49,423 bases of DNA from Bacteroidota bacterium (GTDB lineage: Bacteria; Bacteroidota; Bacteroidia; Chitinophagales; Chitinophagaceae). A program made the translations under genes and the position numbers. Every line of letters starts with the position of its first letter. Positions within the stretch are counted from its first letter, which is position 1. Location of the stretch: positions 1-49,423 of the forward strand of contig JAEZDC010000117.1 in NCBI GenBank assembly GCA_023429825.1, written 5' to 3'. Positions 40,750 through 49,423 of the stretch are shown piece by piece. The notes under the pieces are model-generated. The model worked only from the letters and a program-made list of their open reading frames with translations. It was not told the origin of the DNA and made no database searches.

Positions 40750-43587
40750 TTAATGGGCTTCGAGCCAATTTTTTCCGCTTCCAACTTCTGCTATTACCGG
40801 AACACCGTTTGGTAATTCCATTGCAGTTTGCATACACTCAATGATTATGGGTTGAATAATTTCTAATTCATCATGCGGTACATCAAACACCAACTCATCA
40901 TGCACCTGCAATATCATTTTACTCCTTAACTTTTCTTGTTGAAGTCGATTGTAAATTTTCTGCATCGCTAGTTTGATCATATCTGCGGCTGTTCCCTGTA
41001 TCGGTGAGTTGATGGCATTTCGTTCAGCAAAACCTCTTACCGTAAAATTGGCTGAGTTGATGTCTTTCAGCCAACGCTTTCTTCCCATCAATGTTTTTAC
41101 ATAACCATTTTCCCTTGCATAATTGATGGTGTCATCCATGTAACGTGTAATGCCATTGAACTCCTTTTTATAAGTATCAATGATCTCTTTAGCTTCGGAA
41201 CGACTGATACTCAAATTTTCTGCAAGGCCAAATGCGCTTTGTCCGTACACAATTCCAAAGTTTACGCTCTTCGCTTTGTAACGCATTTCTTTTGTCACTT
41301 CCGATTCGTCAACCCCATAGACTTTAGCAGCAGTGGCCGTATGAATGTCTTTATTTTGAGCGAATGCTTCACACATTGCAGGATCACCACTTATCGCTGC
41401 AACAATGCGTAATTCAATTTGAGAATAGTCCGCACTCACCAAAACATGTTGCTCATCTCTTGGAACAAATGCTTTTCGTATTTCTCTTCCTCTATCCGTT
41501 CTTATTGGAATATTCTGAAGATTGGGATTGGTGCTACTTAATCTTCCTGTTACTGCAACAGCCTGCGAATAACAAGTATGCACTCTTCCTGTTTTGGGGT
41601 TGATCATCAACGGCAGCGCATCAACATACGTTGATTTCAGTTTCGTAAACTCTCTGTAATCTAAAATGTATTTTACTACTTCATGATTGTTTGCAAGTTT
41701 AGTTAATACATCTTCACCTGTTGCATACTGACCAGTCTTAGTCTTCTTTGCTTTTGGATCAAGCTTCATGTGGTCAAATAAAACTTCACCAAGCTGCTTC
41801 GGTGATCCCAGGTTGAATTTTAGGCCGCAACAATCATATACTTTCCTCTCAACTTCATTGATCTCTGCTTCAAGTTGAGTGGAATAATCTTTCAAAAAGT
41901 TGACATCGACCTTCACCCCCTCAAACTCCATATCTGTCAACACTCTTGTTAAAGGGTTCTCCACCTTTTCAAAAGTGGTATCTACTTCTTTGAATTTAAG
42001 TAATGGAACAAATTTTTCTTTCAGCTGCAAAGTGATGTCAGCATCCTCTGCTGCATAGTCCTTGATCTTCTCCAACTCCACATCTTTCATGCTGCCTTGG
42101 TTCTTGCCTTTTTTACCAATGAGATCTTCAATAGGAATAGGTTCATAGCCGAGGAACTGTGCACTGAGTAGATCCATTCCTCTTCTTCCTTCCGGTTCAA
42201 TCAGGTAATGCGCAAGCATTGTATCAAACAACTGGCCTTTCAATTCAATGCCATACCATTTCATTACAATGAGATCGTATTTTATATTTTGCCCGATCCA
42301 TGTTTTATTTTCATCATTGAACAATGGCTTGAGCTGTTCAAGCACTTCTTTTGTTCTTGTTTCATCAATGGCAGGGATATAATATCCTTCATGAGGCTTA
42401 TAAGAAAAACTCAATCCTACCAGTTCAACCTGGTTGGGGTCGGTGCCGGTTGTCTCGGTATCGAATGAAATTTCTTTCAAAGGCATCAACTCTTCAACCA
42501 ATGATCTCAGTTTTTCATCTGTATCTATCAATACATAATTGTGTGGGGTATTAGTGATGTTCTTATCAGCCTGGAAGCCAGAATTTTCATCAGTAGATGG
42601 TTGTAAAGGATCAGCATTTACTTCTGCTTTTACTTTGATCGTTTTTTGTTCGATCGCATTACCGAATAAATCGGTTTGTACACCAACCGGTGCAGACGTG
42701 AATGCATTGAACGTTTCGCCCAATATTCTTTTACCCAGTGTTTTGAATTCTAACTCTGTGAATACTTCGATCAGTTCCTGCGTGTTCCATTCTTTTATTC
42801 TGAAATCATCTTCATGAAATTGTACCGGAACAGTAGTAATGATGGTAGCCAGTTTTTTACTCATGATCGCATCTTCTTTTCCTGCTTTCACTTTTTCGCC
42901 TAATGATCCTTTTATGTTCTCTGCATTCGCAACAATATTCTCAAGGCTACCAAATTCCTTTAACAATTTCGCTGCGGTTTTTTCACCTACTCCCTTTATG
43001 CCTGGAATGTTATCCACCGCATCACCCATCAAACCCAACATATCTACTACTTGTGTTACATTATCTATCCCCCATTTATCGCAAACCTTTTTTGCATTGA
43101 GTATCTCTACATCCCCTCCTTGATAACCTGGCTTATAAATGTATACGCAATCGTGGATCAGCAACTGACCGTAATCTTTATCAGGTGTAACCATGTACAC
43201 ATCATATTTGTTATCGGCAGCCTGCCAGGCAAGTGTACCGATCACATCATCGGCTTCATATCCATCTATCTCAACAACCGGGATATTGAAGCCACGGATA
43301 ATTCTTTTAATATCGGGTAAAGCAGATAAAAGATCTTCAGGTGTTTCCTGCCTGTTCGCTTTGTAGTCAGCGTAGTCTGTTTGTCTTTCTGTTTCAGCGA
43401 ACGTATCAAAACATACTGCCATGTGTGTTGGCTTCTCACGATTGATCAGATCAAAAAGCGTTGTGGTAAACCCAAATTGTGCATTTGTATTTTTTCCTTT
43501 AGAAGTTATTCTTGGATTACGGATTAATGCATAATAAGCTCTATATATAAGGGCAAACGCATCAAGCAGAAACAATTTTTTACTCAT
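40750..43587 (-). CDS. polA: DNA polymerase I (945 aa)
   Basis: All three enzymatic domains are present: an N-terminal 5'-3' exonuclease (about 1-290, starting KKLFLLDAFALIYRAYYAL), a central 3'-5' proofreading domain with its acidic sites (FDTETTGTD near 375, NIKYD, YAAEDAD), and the C-terminal polymerase with motif A (VSADYSQIELR) and motif C (QVHDELVF). Proofreading residues look intact. Used in Okazaki-fragment maturation and repair. Single gene, ends at a strong shared terminator. Confidence 0.97.
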   Translation of the reverse strand: MSKKLFLLDAFALIYRAYYALIRNPRITSKGKNTNAQFGFTTTLFDLINREKPTHMAVCFDTFAETERQTDYADYKANRQETPEDLLSALPDIKRIIRGFNIPVVEIDGYEADDVIGTLAWQAADNKYDVYMVTPDKDYGQLLIHDCVYIYKPGYQGGDVEILNAKKVCDKWGIDNVTQVVDMLGLMGDAVDNIPGIKGVGEKTAAKLLKEFGSLENIVANAENIKGSLGEKVKAGKEDAIMSKKLATIITTVPVQFHEDDFRIKEWNTQELIEVFTELEFKTLGKRILGETFNAFTSAPVGVQTDLFGNAIEQKTIKVKAEVNADPLQPSTDENSGFQADKNITNTPHNYVLIDTDEKLRSLVEELMPLKEISFDTETTGTDPNQVELVGLSFSYKPHEGYYIPAIDETRTKEVLEQLKPLFNDENKTWIGQNIKYDLIVMKWYGIELKGQLFDTMLAHYLIEPEGRRGMDLLSAQFLGYEPIPIEDLIGKKGKNQGSMKDVELEKIKDYAAEDADITLQLKEKFVPLLKFKEVDTTFEKVENPLTRVLTDMEFEGVKVDVNFLKDYSTQLEAEINEVERKVYDCCGLKFNLGSPKQLGEVLFDHMKLDPKAKKTKTGQYATGEDVLTKLANNHEVVKYILDYREFTKLKSTYVDALPLMINPKTGRVHTCYSQAVAVTGRLSSTNPNLQNIPIRTDRGREIRKAFVPRDEQHVLVSADYSQIELRIVAAISGDPAMCEAFAQNKDIHTATAAKVYGVDESEVTKEMRYKAKSVNFGIVYGQSAFGLAENLSISRSEAKEIIDTYKKEFNGITRYMDDTINYARENGYVKTLMGRKRWLKDINSANFTVRGFAERNAINSPIQGTAADMIKLAMQKIYNRLQQEKLRSKMILQVHDELVFDVPHDELEIIQPIIIECMQTAMELPNGVPVIAEVGSGKNWLEAH

Positions 43588-43741
43588 GGCGGCTAAGGTA
43601 ATGAAGTGATGGGAGCATGTAAGCCATGCTGATATTAAATACTCCTCAAAATAAAAATTACTCCTTGAATTTTTTTAACTGGAATGAATATTGCTTTTTA
43701 CAGAACAGTTGATCCAATAGCTTATTAAACCATGGAAAAAC

Positions 43742-43770
43742 AAATGCCTTCGTAATGAAGGCATTTTTAT
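43742..43770. terminator. terminator downstream of the DUF5916 gene
   Basis: 10-bp stem aaatgccttc/gaaggcattt with a five-base loop, flanked by T/A-rich tracts. It lies 14 bases past the stop of the minus-strand DUF5916 gene (43785) and about 150 bases upstream of polA. Confidence 0.78.
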
Positions 43771-43784
43771 TATAGCAAATCTCT

Positions 43785-46205
43785 TTATTTTTTAGTCTTC
43801 TTAAGATCAAGGTAATCGAGAAAGTAGATCACCTTCAACGAGAAGCTGTTTGCCTGGGGTTCGTTAATGGTGTTGCCAAAGTTTTTGAAATAGTGCGTTT
43901 GCGTTTCATTATTAAATAACTGGCTCGCATCTTTCCAAACTATATTGAAGAAACTTCCCGGGGCAAATTGCCAGGTATATACCATATCTACATTAAAGTA
44001 GTTTACATTATAGTTATAGTTAGTGGTTTGAAGTGAGATCGGGGTCAGCCCGCCATTTGCCTGTAACTGGTAAAAATTCTTATTCTCAACTTTACTCCAG
44101 TAATGCCTTGCTCTTAATGTAAGACCCATTTTATTATTGAAGTTGTATTTGAAGTTAAGGCTGTTCTCAACTGTATGAATATCTCTCAATCCAAAATAAC
44201 TATCGCCATTAGATGTATATGCAAAACCTACATTATTAATTCTTGGCATTAATGATACCGTATGACCGATACTCAACTTATCATTAAAGCGATAACGGTT
44301 ATTGATCCAGATATCGGTAAAATTGCCTTTGTATCTTGGCGATCTCCTATTATACACCTCGGCATTCAACGAATATTTCTTCGCCCTGTTGGTACCGATC
44401 CAAAAGCCTTTCATCCAGCTGGAAGGTCTCTCGAAAACTTTACCTGCAATGCGTGGTTCGTAAAAATCATTGCCGGCTGCTTTCATATCCATGATCACTC
44501 CAAAATCCCAGAGATTCTTAAGTGTACCATTTACGTTTATATTGAATCCAAGATCCTGGTAGTCGCCGGGTTTGTATCTTCTTGAATAAGTTCCATTGAA
44601 ATTGAGATAAACATTTTTATACCAGTGCTTCGGTTCCGTCCAGCGATAGCCAACCCATAAATAATGATTGAGGTAATTATTGTTAGTGAAGTATCCGAGA
44701 TCATTCTGCTGGTACTTATCATTGGCTAATTCCTGGAAGATATTGAAATTAAATCGGCCACTCACCTTACCAAAACCCAATGCTGATAGATATCCGTTCT
44801 TATCTGATTTATCGGGCGTTCCCACCAGCTGACTTGTTGCAATCTTACCATTGAAATTCCACATGGTTTTTTTGTTATATAAATCCCACATGAAAGCAGA
44901 GACATTCGCATCGTAATCTTTACCGCTTCTCCAGGTATTTGCATTGATAAACGATACACTGGAATTGTTTTTCAGTGATTGATCAAAAACAAGAATGTTG
45001 TAATTAGTAAGTGGGTTGGTTTCAATTTCTCTTTCGTTCTTTGATGCATCCTGTACTTTAGCATGAGCTGCATCAACAACTGCATTGAATACTCCAATCC
45101 CTAATCCTTTTGCAGTTCTTCCGCTGATCTTTGTTGCATTGATGAGTTTTGTTACGGAAGGATTATCTACAACCGTTTCGCCAGGATTCAGCTTATTATA
45201 TACATCTCCATAATGCAACGGCGTTCCACCGATTCGCCTGCTATAGAATAAATTTCCTTTGTTGAACAACTCTGTTCCTTCGGTGAAGAAAGTTCTGTTC
45301 TCGCTAAATCTTACTTCGAAAGGAGAAAGATTCAACACCTGGTTATCACTTTGCACCTGACCAAAGTCTGGTATAAGAGTCATATCTAAAGTGAATGCTT
45401 TAGTTATGCCATACTTAACATCCATTCCGCCATTGATACTGCTTGTCAGATTCTTTTTGCCAGGCTGCTTGTATGGATAATGATTTAAATAGGTAGCGAG
45501 GTATGGTGAAAAAGAAAGCCTTAAAGGTGGTTTTATATTCTGAATATTTTGCCACTGTCCAAACTGATTTAAAAATCCCGAAACATTTGGGTCGGTAGGG
45601 CTCCACATAAACTGTTGGCCAGTTTTGTTTCTTCTTCTTGTAATATTCAAACCCCAGGTTTGAATATTTCTATTGCTAAAACGAATTGCTGAATATGGAA
45701 TTTTCATCTCAAACGTCCATCCTCCATCAACGATCTTTGAAGCTGAGTTCCATACAGCATTCCAGCTTCCATCTTCACCGTTTGAAGAGTATTTTGCATC
45801 ATATTGTTCCCCAAGCGGCGTCACATAATATCCAAATCCATTGATCTTATCTAAATAGGTGTCAAATATTACTCCTACAAAATCATTAACTCCTACTACA
45901 TCTCTTCCCACCAGTTCTTTTGTAATACTGTCTTTTCTTTCATGCGCAAACCCACCAATATAGATGGCTTCATCATCATATAAAAAATACACTTCGGTTT
46001 TACTTTCATTGATCTCTTTTGTACCAAAAGCGGGTCTCCATTCAACAAAGTCAGTAGCCAATGGTGCAGATTTCCAGGCTTCATCTTTTATCTCGCCGTC
46101 AATTACAATTTTACCTGTAGTTCGAACTGCCTGAAGAGTTTTTTGAGCCAGAACAGGTGCGCTTAAGAATAAAGTTAGGGCAAGAAAACAGTAAACAAAT
46201 TTCAT
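43785..46205 (-). CDS. DUF5916 / CBM9-like exported protein, probable outer-membrane barrel (806 aa)
   Basis: Signal peptide MKFVYCFLALTLFLSAPVLAQ from the ATG at 46205; the frame extends eight codons further but without signal character. Residues ~30-220 are a CBM9-like beta-sandwich (IVIDGEIKDEAWKSAPLATD, VYFLYDDEAIYIGGFAHE). The rest has the many amphipathic Tyr/Trp/Asn-rich strands of a large beta-barrel (DUF5916) and ends with a strand KVIYFLDYLDL. Proteins of this family are common in Bacteroidota and linked to outer-membrane uptake, without a defined substrate. Confidence 0.88.
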   Translation of the reverse strand: MKFVYCFLALTLFLSAPVLAQKTLQAVRTTGKIVIDGEIKDEAWKSAPLATDFVEWRPAFGTKEINESKTEVYFLYDDEAIYIGGFAHERKDSITKELVGRDVVGVNDFVGVIFDTYLDKINGFGYYVTPLGEQYDAKYSSNGEDGSWNAVWNSASKIVDGGWTFEMKIPYSAIRFSNRNIQTWGLNITRRRNKTGQQFMWSPTDPNVSGFLNQFGQWQNIQNIKPPLRLSFSPYLATYLNHYPYKQPGKKNLTSSINGGMDVKYGITKAFTLDMTLIPDFGQVQSDNQVLNLSPFEVRFSENRTFFTEGTELFNKGNLFYSRRIGGTPLHYGDVYNKLNPGETVVDNPSVTKLINATKISGRTAKGLGIGVFNAVVDAAHAKVQDASKNEREIETNPLTNYNILVFDQSLKNNSSVSFINANTWRSGKDYDANVSAFMWDLYNKKTMWNFNGKIATSQLVGTPDKSDKNGYLSALGFGKVSGRFNFNIFQELANDKYQQNDLGYFTNNNYLNHYLWVGYRWTEPKHWYKNVYLNFNGTYSRRYKPGDYQDLGFNINVNGTLKNLWDFGVIMDMKAAGNDFYEPRIAGKVFERPSSWMKGFWIGTNRAKKYSLNAEVYNRRSPRYKGNFTDIWINNRYRFNDKLSIGHTVSLMPRINNVGFAYTSNGDSYFGLRDIHTVENSLNFKYNFNNKMGLTLRARHYWSKVENKNFYQLQANGGLTPISLQTTNYNYNVNYFNVDMVYTWQFAPGSFFNIVWKDASQLFNNETQTHYFKNFGNTINEPQANSFSLKVIYFLDYLDLKKTKK

Positions 46206-46229
46206 AAGAATCAGTTGGTGAGCAAACAA

Positions 46230-46594
46230 GACGTAAAGGAATAATAAATGTTACCGGGTGGGTGTTAACGGATGGCGATAATGGATAAAAGGAAAATAGA
46301 ACGTTTGAATGGCGTGAACCTTTAGGAGTAATGCCGGTTTGACTCGTTTACAATAAAAACACTTTAATAAGAGCCTTTGCTGATTATGTTTTACAGCCGG
46401 GATTTATGCATCGGGTGAATTTCAGCATTTGATCGCGGTGATATTGCTCTGTTTTCCACACAAAAAGGAGCAAGGTATAGCTATCCCTCTGGAAAAGGGG
46501 AAATTTCTTTTAAAAAGATTATCGAAAGCTCCTTCTGTTAAAAGATTGGATCGATTATCTATAAAAAAACCCGGAATAATTTCCGGGTTCTCTT
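46230..46594. other. intergenic region between DUF5916 and amidohydrolase genes
   Basis: 365 bases holding the leader and presumed promoter of the DUF5916 gene at the left and the amidohydrolase terminator at 46563-46589 on the right. I see no ORF of credible length, tRNA or repeat in between. Confidence 0.5.
46563..46589 (-). terminator. terminator of the amidohydrolase operon
   Basis: 9-bp perfect stem aacccggaa/ttccgggtt with loop taat. On the minus strand it is followed by a T tract (the A run at 46563-46567). It lies just past the stop of the 46595-47902 gene. Confidence 0.82.
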
Positions 46595-47902
46595 TTATTT
46601 GATATTGTATTTGTACTTATAACGCTCGTATAACTGCTTCTGTTTATCATCCATACTCACCATTCTGCCCTGGATAAAAACCTGTGAAACCAGGCTGCTC
46701 TTCATATCCAGGATGTCGCCGTCACTGATAACAATATTGGCATCTTTTCCTTTTTCCAGTGAGCCTGTCCGGTCATCTACTCCTAAAAGTTTTGCCGCGT
46801 TCAAGGTAATTGCCTGCAACGCTTGTTCTTTTGTTAGTCCATACGCTACTGCAGTGCCCGCATTAAACATAAGATTGCGGCCTCTTGTTTGGCCGTCCTG
46901 ATCGGAGATGGCAAAGGTTACTCCGCCTTGTTGCAAGAGGTATGGTGTTTTGTATGGTTGGTCTACATCATCATCCTGCATTACCGGCAGGCTGTGCATT
47001 TCTCCTAATATTACTGCGAGATTATTTTCCTTCAGGAAATCTGTGATCTTCCAGCTATCGGCGCCTCCAACAATCACTGTTTTGAAACCAAACTCTTTTG
47101 CAAACTCTCCTGCAACCATCATTTCCTTTACAAGATCGCAATGCACATAGAAGATCTGGCTTTTATCGAACAATCCTTTTACAGCTTCAAAACGAAGGTT
47201 CGTCTTATCTCGTTTTGATTCAGTATAATATGCCTGTGCTTGTTTCAAAAAGCTTCTTACACGATCAATTCTTTCAAGGCCTTGTTTTACCGGGTCTTGT
47301 TGTTGACCTTGTTGCTGTAATTGCTGAAAGCCACCAAAGCCACCACGACGTGGAGCCAGGCTGGGCATTCGGAAATGAATTCCATTATCTGCTTTATAGG
47401 CCGCATCTTCCCAGTTCCATGCATCGAGTTGAACAACGGAAGATGACCCACTGATAATTCCGCCTTCGGGAACTACATTGGCAAGCACAATTCCATTTGT
47501 TCTTAGTGTGCCAATGATCTTGGAGTCTGCATTATAAGCGATGAGGGATCGAACGTTTGCATTATTCTCTCCAAGTTCTCTTACGTCCTGGGACGCTCTT
47601 ACAGAAGATATTTCGCTTAGTCCAAGATTGCTTACACTTTGAATCAACCCTGGGTAAATGTGTTTGCCGCTGCAATCAATTACTTTTGCTCCTGAAGTAT
47701 TCGCTGTTGCTCCAACTTCAGTGATCTTTCCATTAGAGAAGACAATTGTTCCTTTTTCAATTACCTGGCCGTTCCCGATGTGGATCGTTGCATTGGTCAA
47801 AGCAATCGACTCTTTCTGTGGCGAAGCAGGATATACGTTTTCCTGGGCCTTTGCTAACACAAGGCATCCAAGAAGTGCTATACTTAAAACTGTTTTTTTC
47901 AT
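46595..47902 (-). CDS. exported amidohydrolase-like protein lacking the HxH motif (435 aa)
   Basis: Signal peptide MKKTVLSIALLGCLVLAKAQ and a two-part amidohydrolase fold: N-terminal beta-sandwich (ALTNATIHIGNGQVIEKGTI), barrel, and closing block (LGVDDRTGSLEKGKDANIVI). The motif that normally reads PGLIDxHxH is PGLIQSVSNLGL here, and the late Asp site reads AISDQDG, so metal binding is probably impaired. It follows the larger amidohydrolase gene by 36 bases and likely forms a complex or heterodimer with it (inference). Substrate unknown. Confidence 0.85.
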   Translation of the reverse strand: MKKTVLSIALLGCLVLAKAQENVYPASPQKESIALTNATIHIGNGQVIEKGTIVFSNGKITEVGATANTSGAKVIDCSGKHIYPGLIQSVSNLGLSEISSVRASQDVRELGENNANVRSLIAYNADSKIIGTLRTNGIVLANVVPEGGIISGSSSVVQLDAWNWEDAAYKADNGIHFRMPSLAPRRGGFGGFQQLQQQGQQQDPVKQGLERIDRVRSFLKQAQAYYTESKRDKTNLRFEAVKGLFDKSQIFYVHCDLVKEMMVAGEFAKEFGFKTVIVGGADSWKITDFLKENNLAVILGEMHSLPVMQDDDVDQPYKTPYLLQQGGVTFAISDQDGQTRGRNLMFNAGTAVAYGLTKEQALQAITLNAAKLLGVDDRTGSLEKGKDANIVISDGDILDMKSSLVSQVFIQGRMVSMDDKQKQLYERYKYKYNIK

Positions 47903-47938
47903 TTGTTTTGATCTTTAATTGAACAATCAAACATTAAA

Positions 47939-49423
47939 CTATTTGGTTTCATCATCGTGATCTACCTGCAACAAACTCCTTTTGTGCTTGTGGTCGATGT
48001 CACATTCATTCACTTCCTCTGCTCTTGGTCTTGCAGGAGTCATTCTGCCGGCTCCACCCGGAGCTCTTTTCTCAGCGATCAGCCTTTGGATGAGCCGATT
48101 TCTATCTGCAGCAAGATTTTTCCTAATGTCTTCATCTTTTGCTCTATCGAAATAAACTATACCATCCACTATTGTGTAAAGAGATTTTGCATAGATGCTT
48201 AACGGGTGATTGTTCCAAAGAACTACGTCTGCATCTTTTCCAACTTTGATACTACCTACACGGTCCTGTATATGAAGCATGATAGCCGGATTGAGTGTTG
48301 CCATTTTCAAGGCCTCTTCTTCGCTTACACCTCCATACTTTACACTTTTAGCAGCTTCGTGGTTAAGACGTCTTGCCATTTCAGCATCATCACTGTTGAT
48401 AGCCACGTTCAATCCAACTTTTTGCATGATCGCAGGATTGTAAGCAATAGCATCCTGTACTTCCATTTTATAAGCCCACCAGTCGCTGAACGTAGAAGCG
48501 TTGGCTCCATGAGCTTTCATTTTATCCGCTACTTTATATCCTTCGAGAATATGTGTAAAAGTGTTCACTCTGAAGCCGTACTTCTCAGCCACCTTCATCA
48601 ACATATTGATCTCGCTTTGTACATATGAGTGAGCGGTGATGAACCTTTTTTTATCTAAAATTTCAACGAGTGTTTCTAATTCCAGGTCCTTTCTTTTGTT
48701 AGGGCCTGCATTTTTGTAATCTACTGCTCTCTGGAATGCATCTACCAGCACCTGCTCAACGCCCATTCTTGTATCAGGATAGCGAGGATTGTTAGAAGAG
48801 GAAGAACGTTTTACATTTTCACCCAATGCGAACTTGATGAAAGGATCCCAGTTCGCAAACTTGATCTCTTCCATTCCTTTGCCCCAGCGCAGTTTGATCA
48901 TTTGCGTTTGTCCGCCTATAGTATTACAACTGCCATGTAATAAATGAGAAGAAGTAACGCCTCCACTCAGCTGGCGGTAAATATTCACATCGTCAGGATT
49001 CAATGCGTCGCCTACTCTTACTTCGGAAGTCACAGACTGCGTACACTCATTCACACTTCCTGTTACTGCGATGTGAGAATGTTCATCAATAACGCCTGCT
49101 GTAAGATGCTTGCCTGTTCCATCGATCACTCTTGCAGAACCTGCATTTAAGTTTTTACCGATAGATGCGATCCTTCCTTTACTTAATAAAACATCTGTAT
49201 TCTCTAGTTTGCCTTCTTTTTCATTCGTCCAAACGGTCACATTCTTAATTAATATATCTTCTTGCTTCGGTGCTTCTTTCCATCCGAAGCCAGTGAAAGG
49301 ATACATTACTTCGGTTATTGATGGAGGAGTTCTTCTTCCACCTGTTGCGCCGCCACCTCTTCTTGTAGTGTCAGCATTTCTTTGCATTGTATCAACAGGA
49401 AGATCAGACTTAAAGCTCATGAT
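47939..49423 (-). CDS. amidohydrolase-family protein, 5' end beyond the window (at least 494 aa)
   Basis: Partial: the frame stays open to the right edge, and the Met at 49420 has no signal peptide and lies in the middle of a plausible linker, so the true start lies outside. The visible part is a metal-dependent amidohydrolase: metal motif VIDEHSHIAV, then AHSYVQS, FTHILEG and NSDDAEM, closing with IQDRVGSIKVGKDADVVLW. The Gly/Arg-rich segment before the barrel (RRGGGATGGRR) is a linker. Likely exported, as its downstream partner is. Probably a member of the large amidohydrolases paired with a degenerate sister gene in Bacteroidota. Confidence 0.85.
   Translation of the reverse strand: MMSFKSDLPVDTMQRNADTTRRGGGATGGRRTPPSITEVMYPFTGFGWKEAPKQEDILIKNVTVWTNEKEGKLENTDVLLSKGRIASIGKNLNAGSARVIDGTGKHLTAGVIDEHSHIAVTGSVNECTQSVTSEVRVGDALNPDDVNIYRQLSGGVTSSHLLHGSCNTIGGQTQMIKLRWGKGMEEIKFANWDPFIKFALGENVKRSSSSNNPRYPDTRMGVEQVLVDAFQRAVDYKNAGPNKRKDLELETLVEILDKKRFITAHSYVQSEINMLMKVAEKYGFRVNTFTHILEGYKVADKMKAHGANASTFSDWWAYKMEVQDAIAYNPAIMQKVGLNVAINSDDAEMARRLNHEAAKSVKYGGVSEEEALKMATLNPAIMLHIQDRVGSIKVGKDADVVLWNNHPLSIYAKSLYTIVDGIVYFDRAKDEDIRKNLAADRNRLIQRLIAEKRAPGGAGRMTPARPRAEEVNECDIDHKHKRSLLQVDHDDETK

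Noticed and set aside
1..49423. CRISPR arrays, rRNA operons, insertion sequences, integrase
   Set aside because: I found no regularly spaced direct repeats, no rRNA signature, no transposase with terminal repeats and no tyrosine or serine recombinase in the window.

Overview
The window comes from a Bacteroidota chromosome, most likely a Chitinophagaceae-type soil or freshwater bacterium. The evidence is protein character rather than a search: RpoN, SixA, PolA and an M3 oligopeptidase sit beside families typical of that phylum (DUF5606, DUF5916, the DUF4953-type met-zincin, SMUG2-type glycosylase). Exported proteins have short signal peptides ending in AQ, and promoter-like sites fit the TTTG / TAnnTTTG pattern better than the sigma-70 pattern of E. 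coli.

The window splits in two near 19.46 kb. Bases 1-19456 are the right-hand part of an integrated genomic island. It looks AT-richer and ends at 19415-19456 in a displaced 3' part of a tRNA gene (CAT-type anticodon loop, complete T arm, 3' acceptor strand), followed by what looks like that tRNA's own terminator. The intact tRNA and the integrase should lie left of the window. The island backbone (1-6.5 kb) holds small orphan genes, a winged-helix protein, an XRE regulator, an exported protein, a 115-aa possible DNA-metabolism protein, a Sak4-like RecA-fold ATPase, a DUF3871-like protein and a RadC-type JAB protein.

The cargo (6.57-19.18 kb) is the most interesting part. Two tightly packed transcription units converge and share a TTAA at their stops. 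The plus-strand unit encodes an 807-aa GHKL ATPase and, overlapping by one base, a protein with a C-terminal GIY-YIG nuclease domain. The minus-strand unit of six genes encodes a DUF4007 protein, a ~1084-aa P-loop ATPase, a DndC-like PAPS-reductase/PP-loop sulfurtransferase, a 758-aa protein with two GHKL ATPase domains (MORC/Hsp90-like at the N terminus, histidine-kinase-like at the C terminus), a receiver-domain protein and a 250-aa unknown. I read this as a candidate anti-phage or DNA-modification system that combines a phosphorothioation-type enzyme with GHKL machines, a two-component-like relay and a nuclease. It is neither canonical Dnd/Ssp nor BREX: DndB, DndD, DndE, PglZ and a methyltransferase are all absent from the window.

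The right part (19.5-49.4 kb) is ordinary chromosome: HAD phosphatase, met-zincin protease, carboxypeptidase-like-domain protein, lipoprotein, HTH protein, DUF892 protein with a long Ser/Arg-rich tail, TPR-CHAT protease, CorC/HlyC-type membrane protein, aldo/keto reductase, PAP2-like membrane protein, RpoN, SixA, PepF-like peptidase, DUF5606, SMUG2-like glycosylase, VOC and DinB proteins, DNA polymerase I, a DUF5916 outer-membrane protein and two tandem exported amidohydrolases, the first of which runs off the right edge. Clear hairpin terminators separate many of these units. Noncoding oddities include three diverged 42-bp tandem repeats (24782-24907) and a 39-bp near-palindrome (38369-38407).
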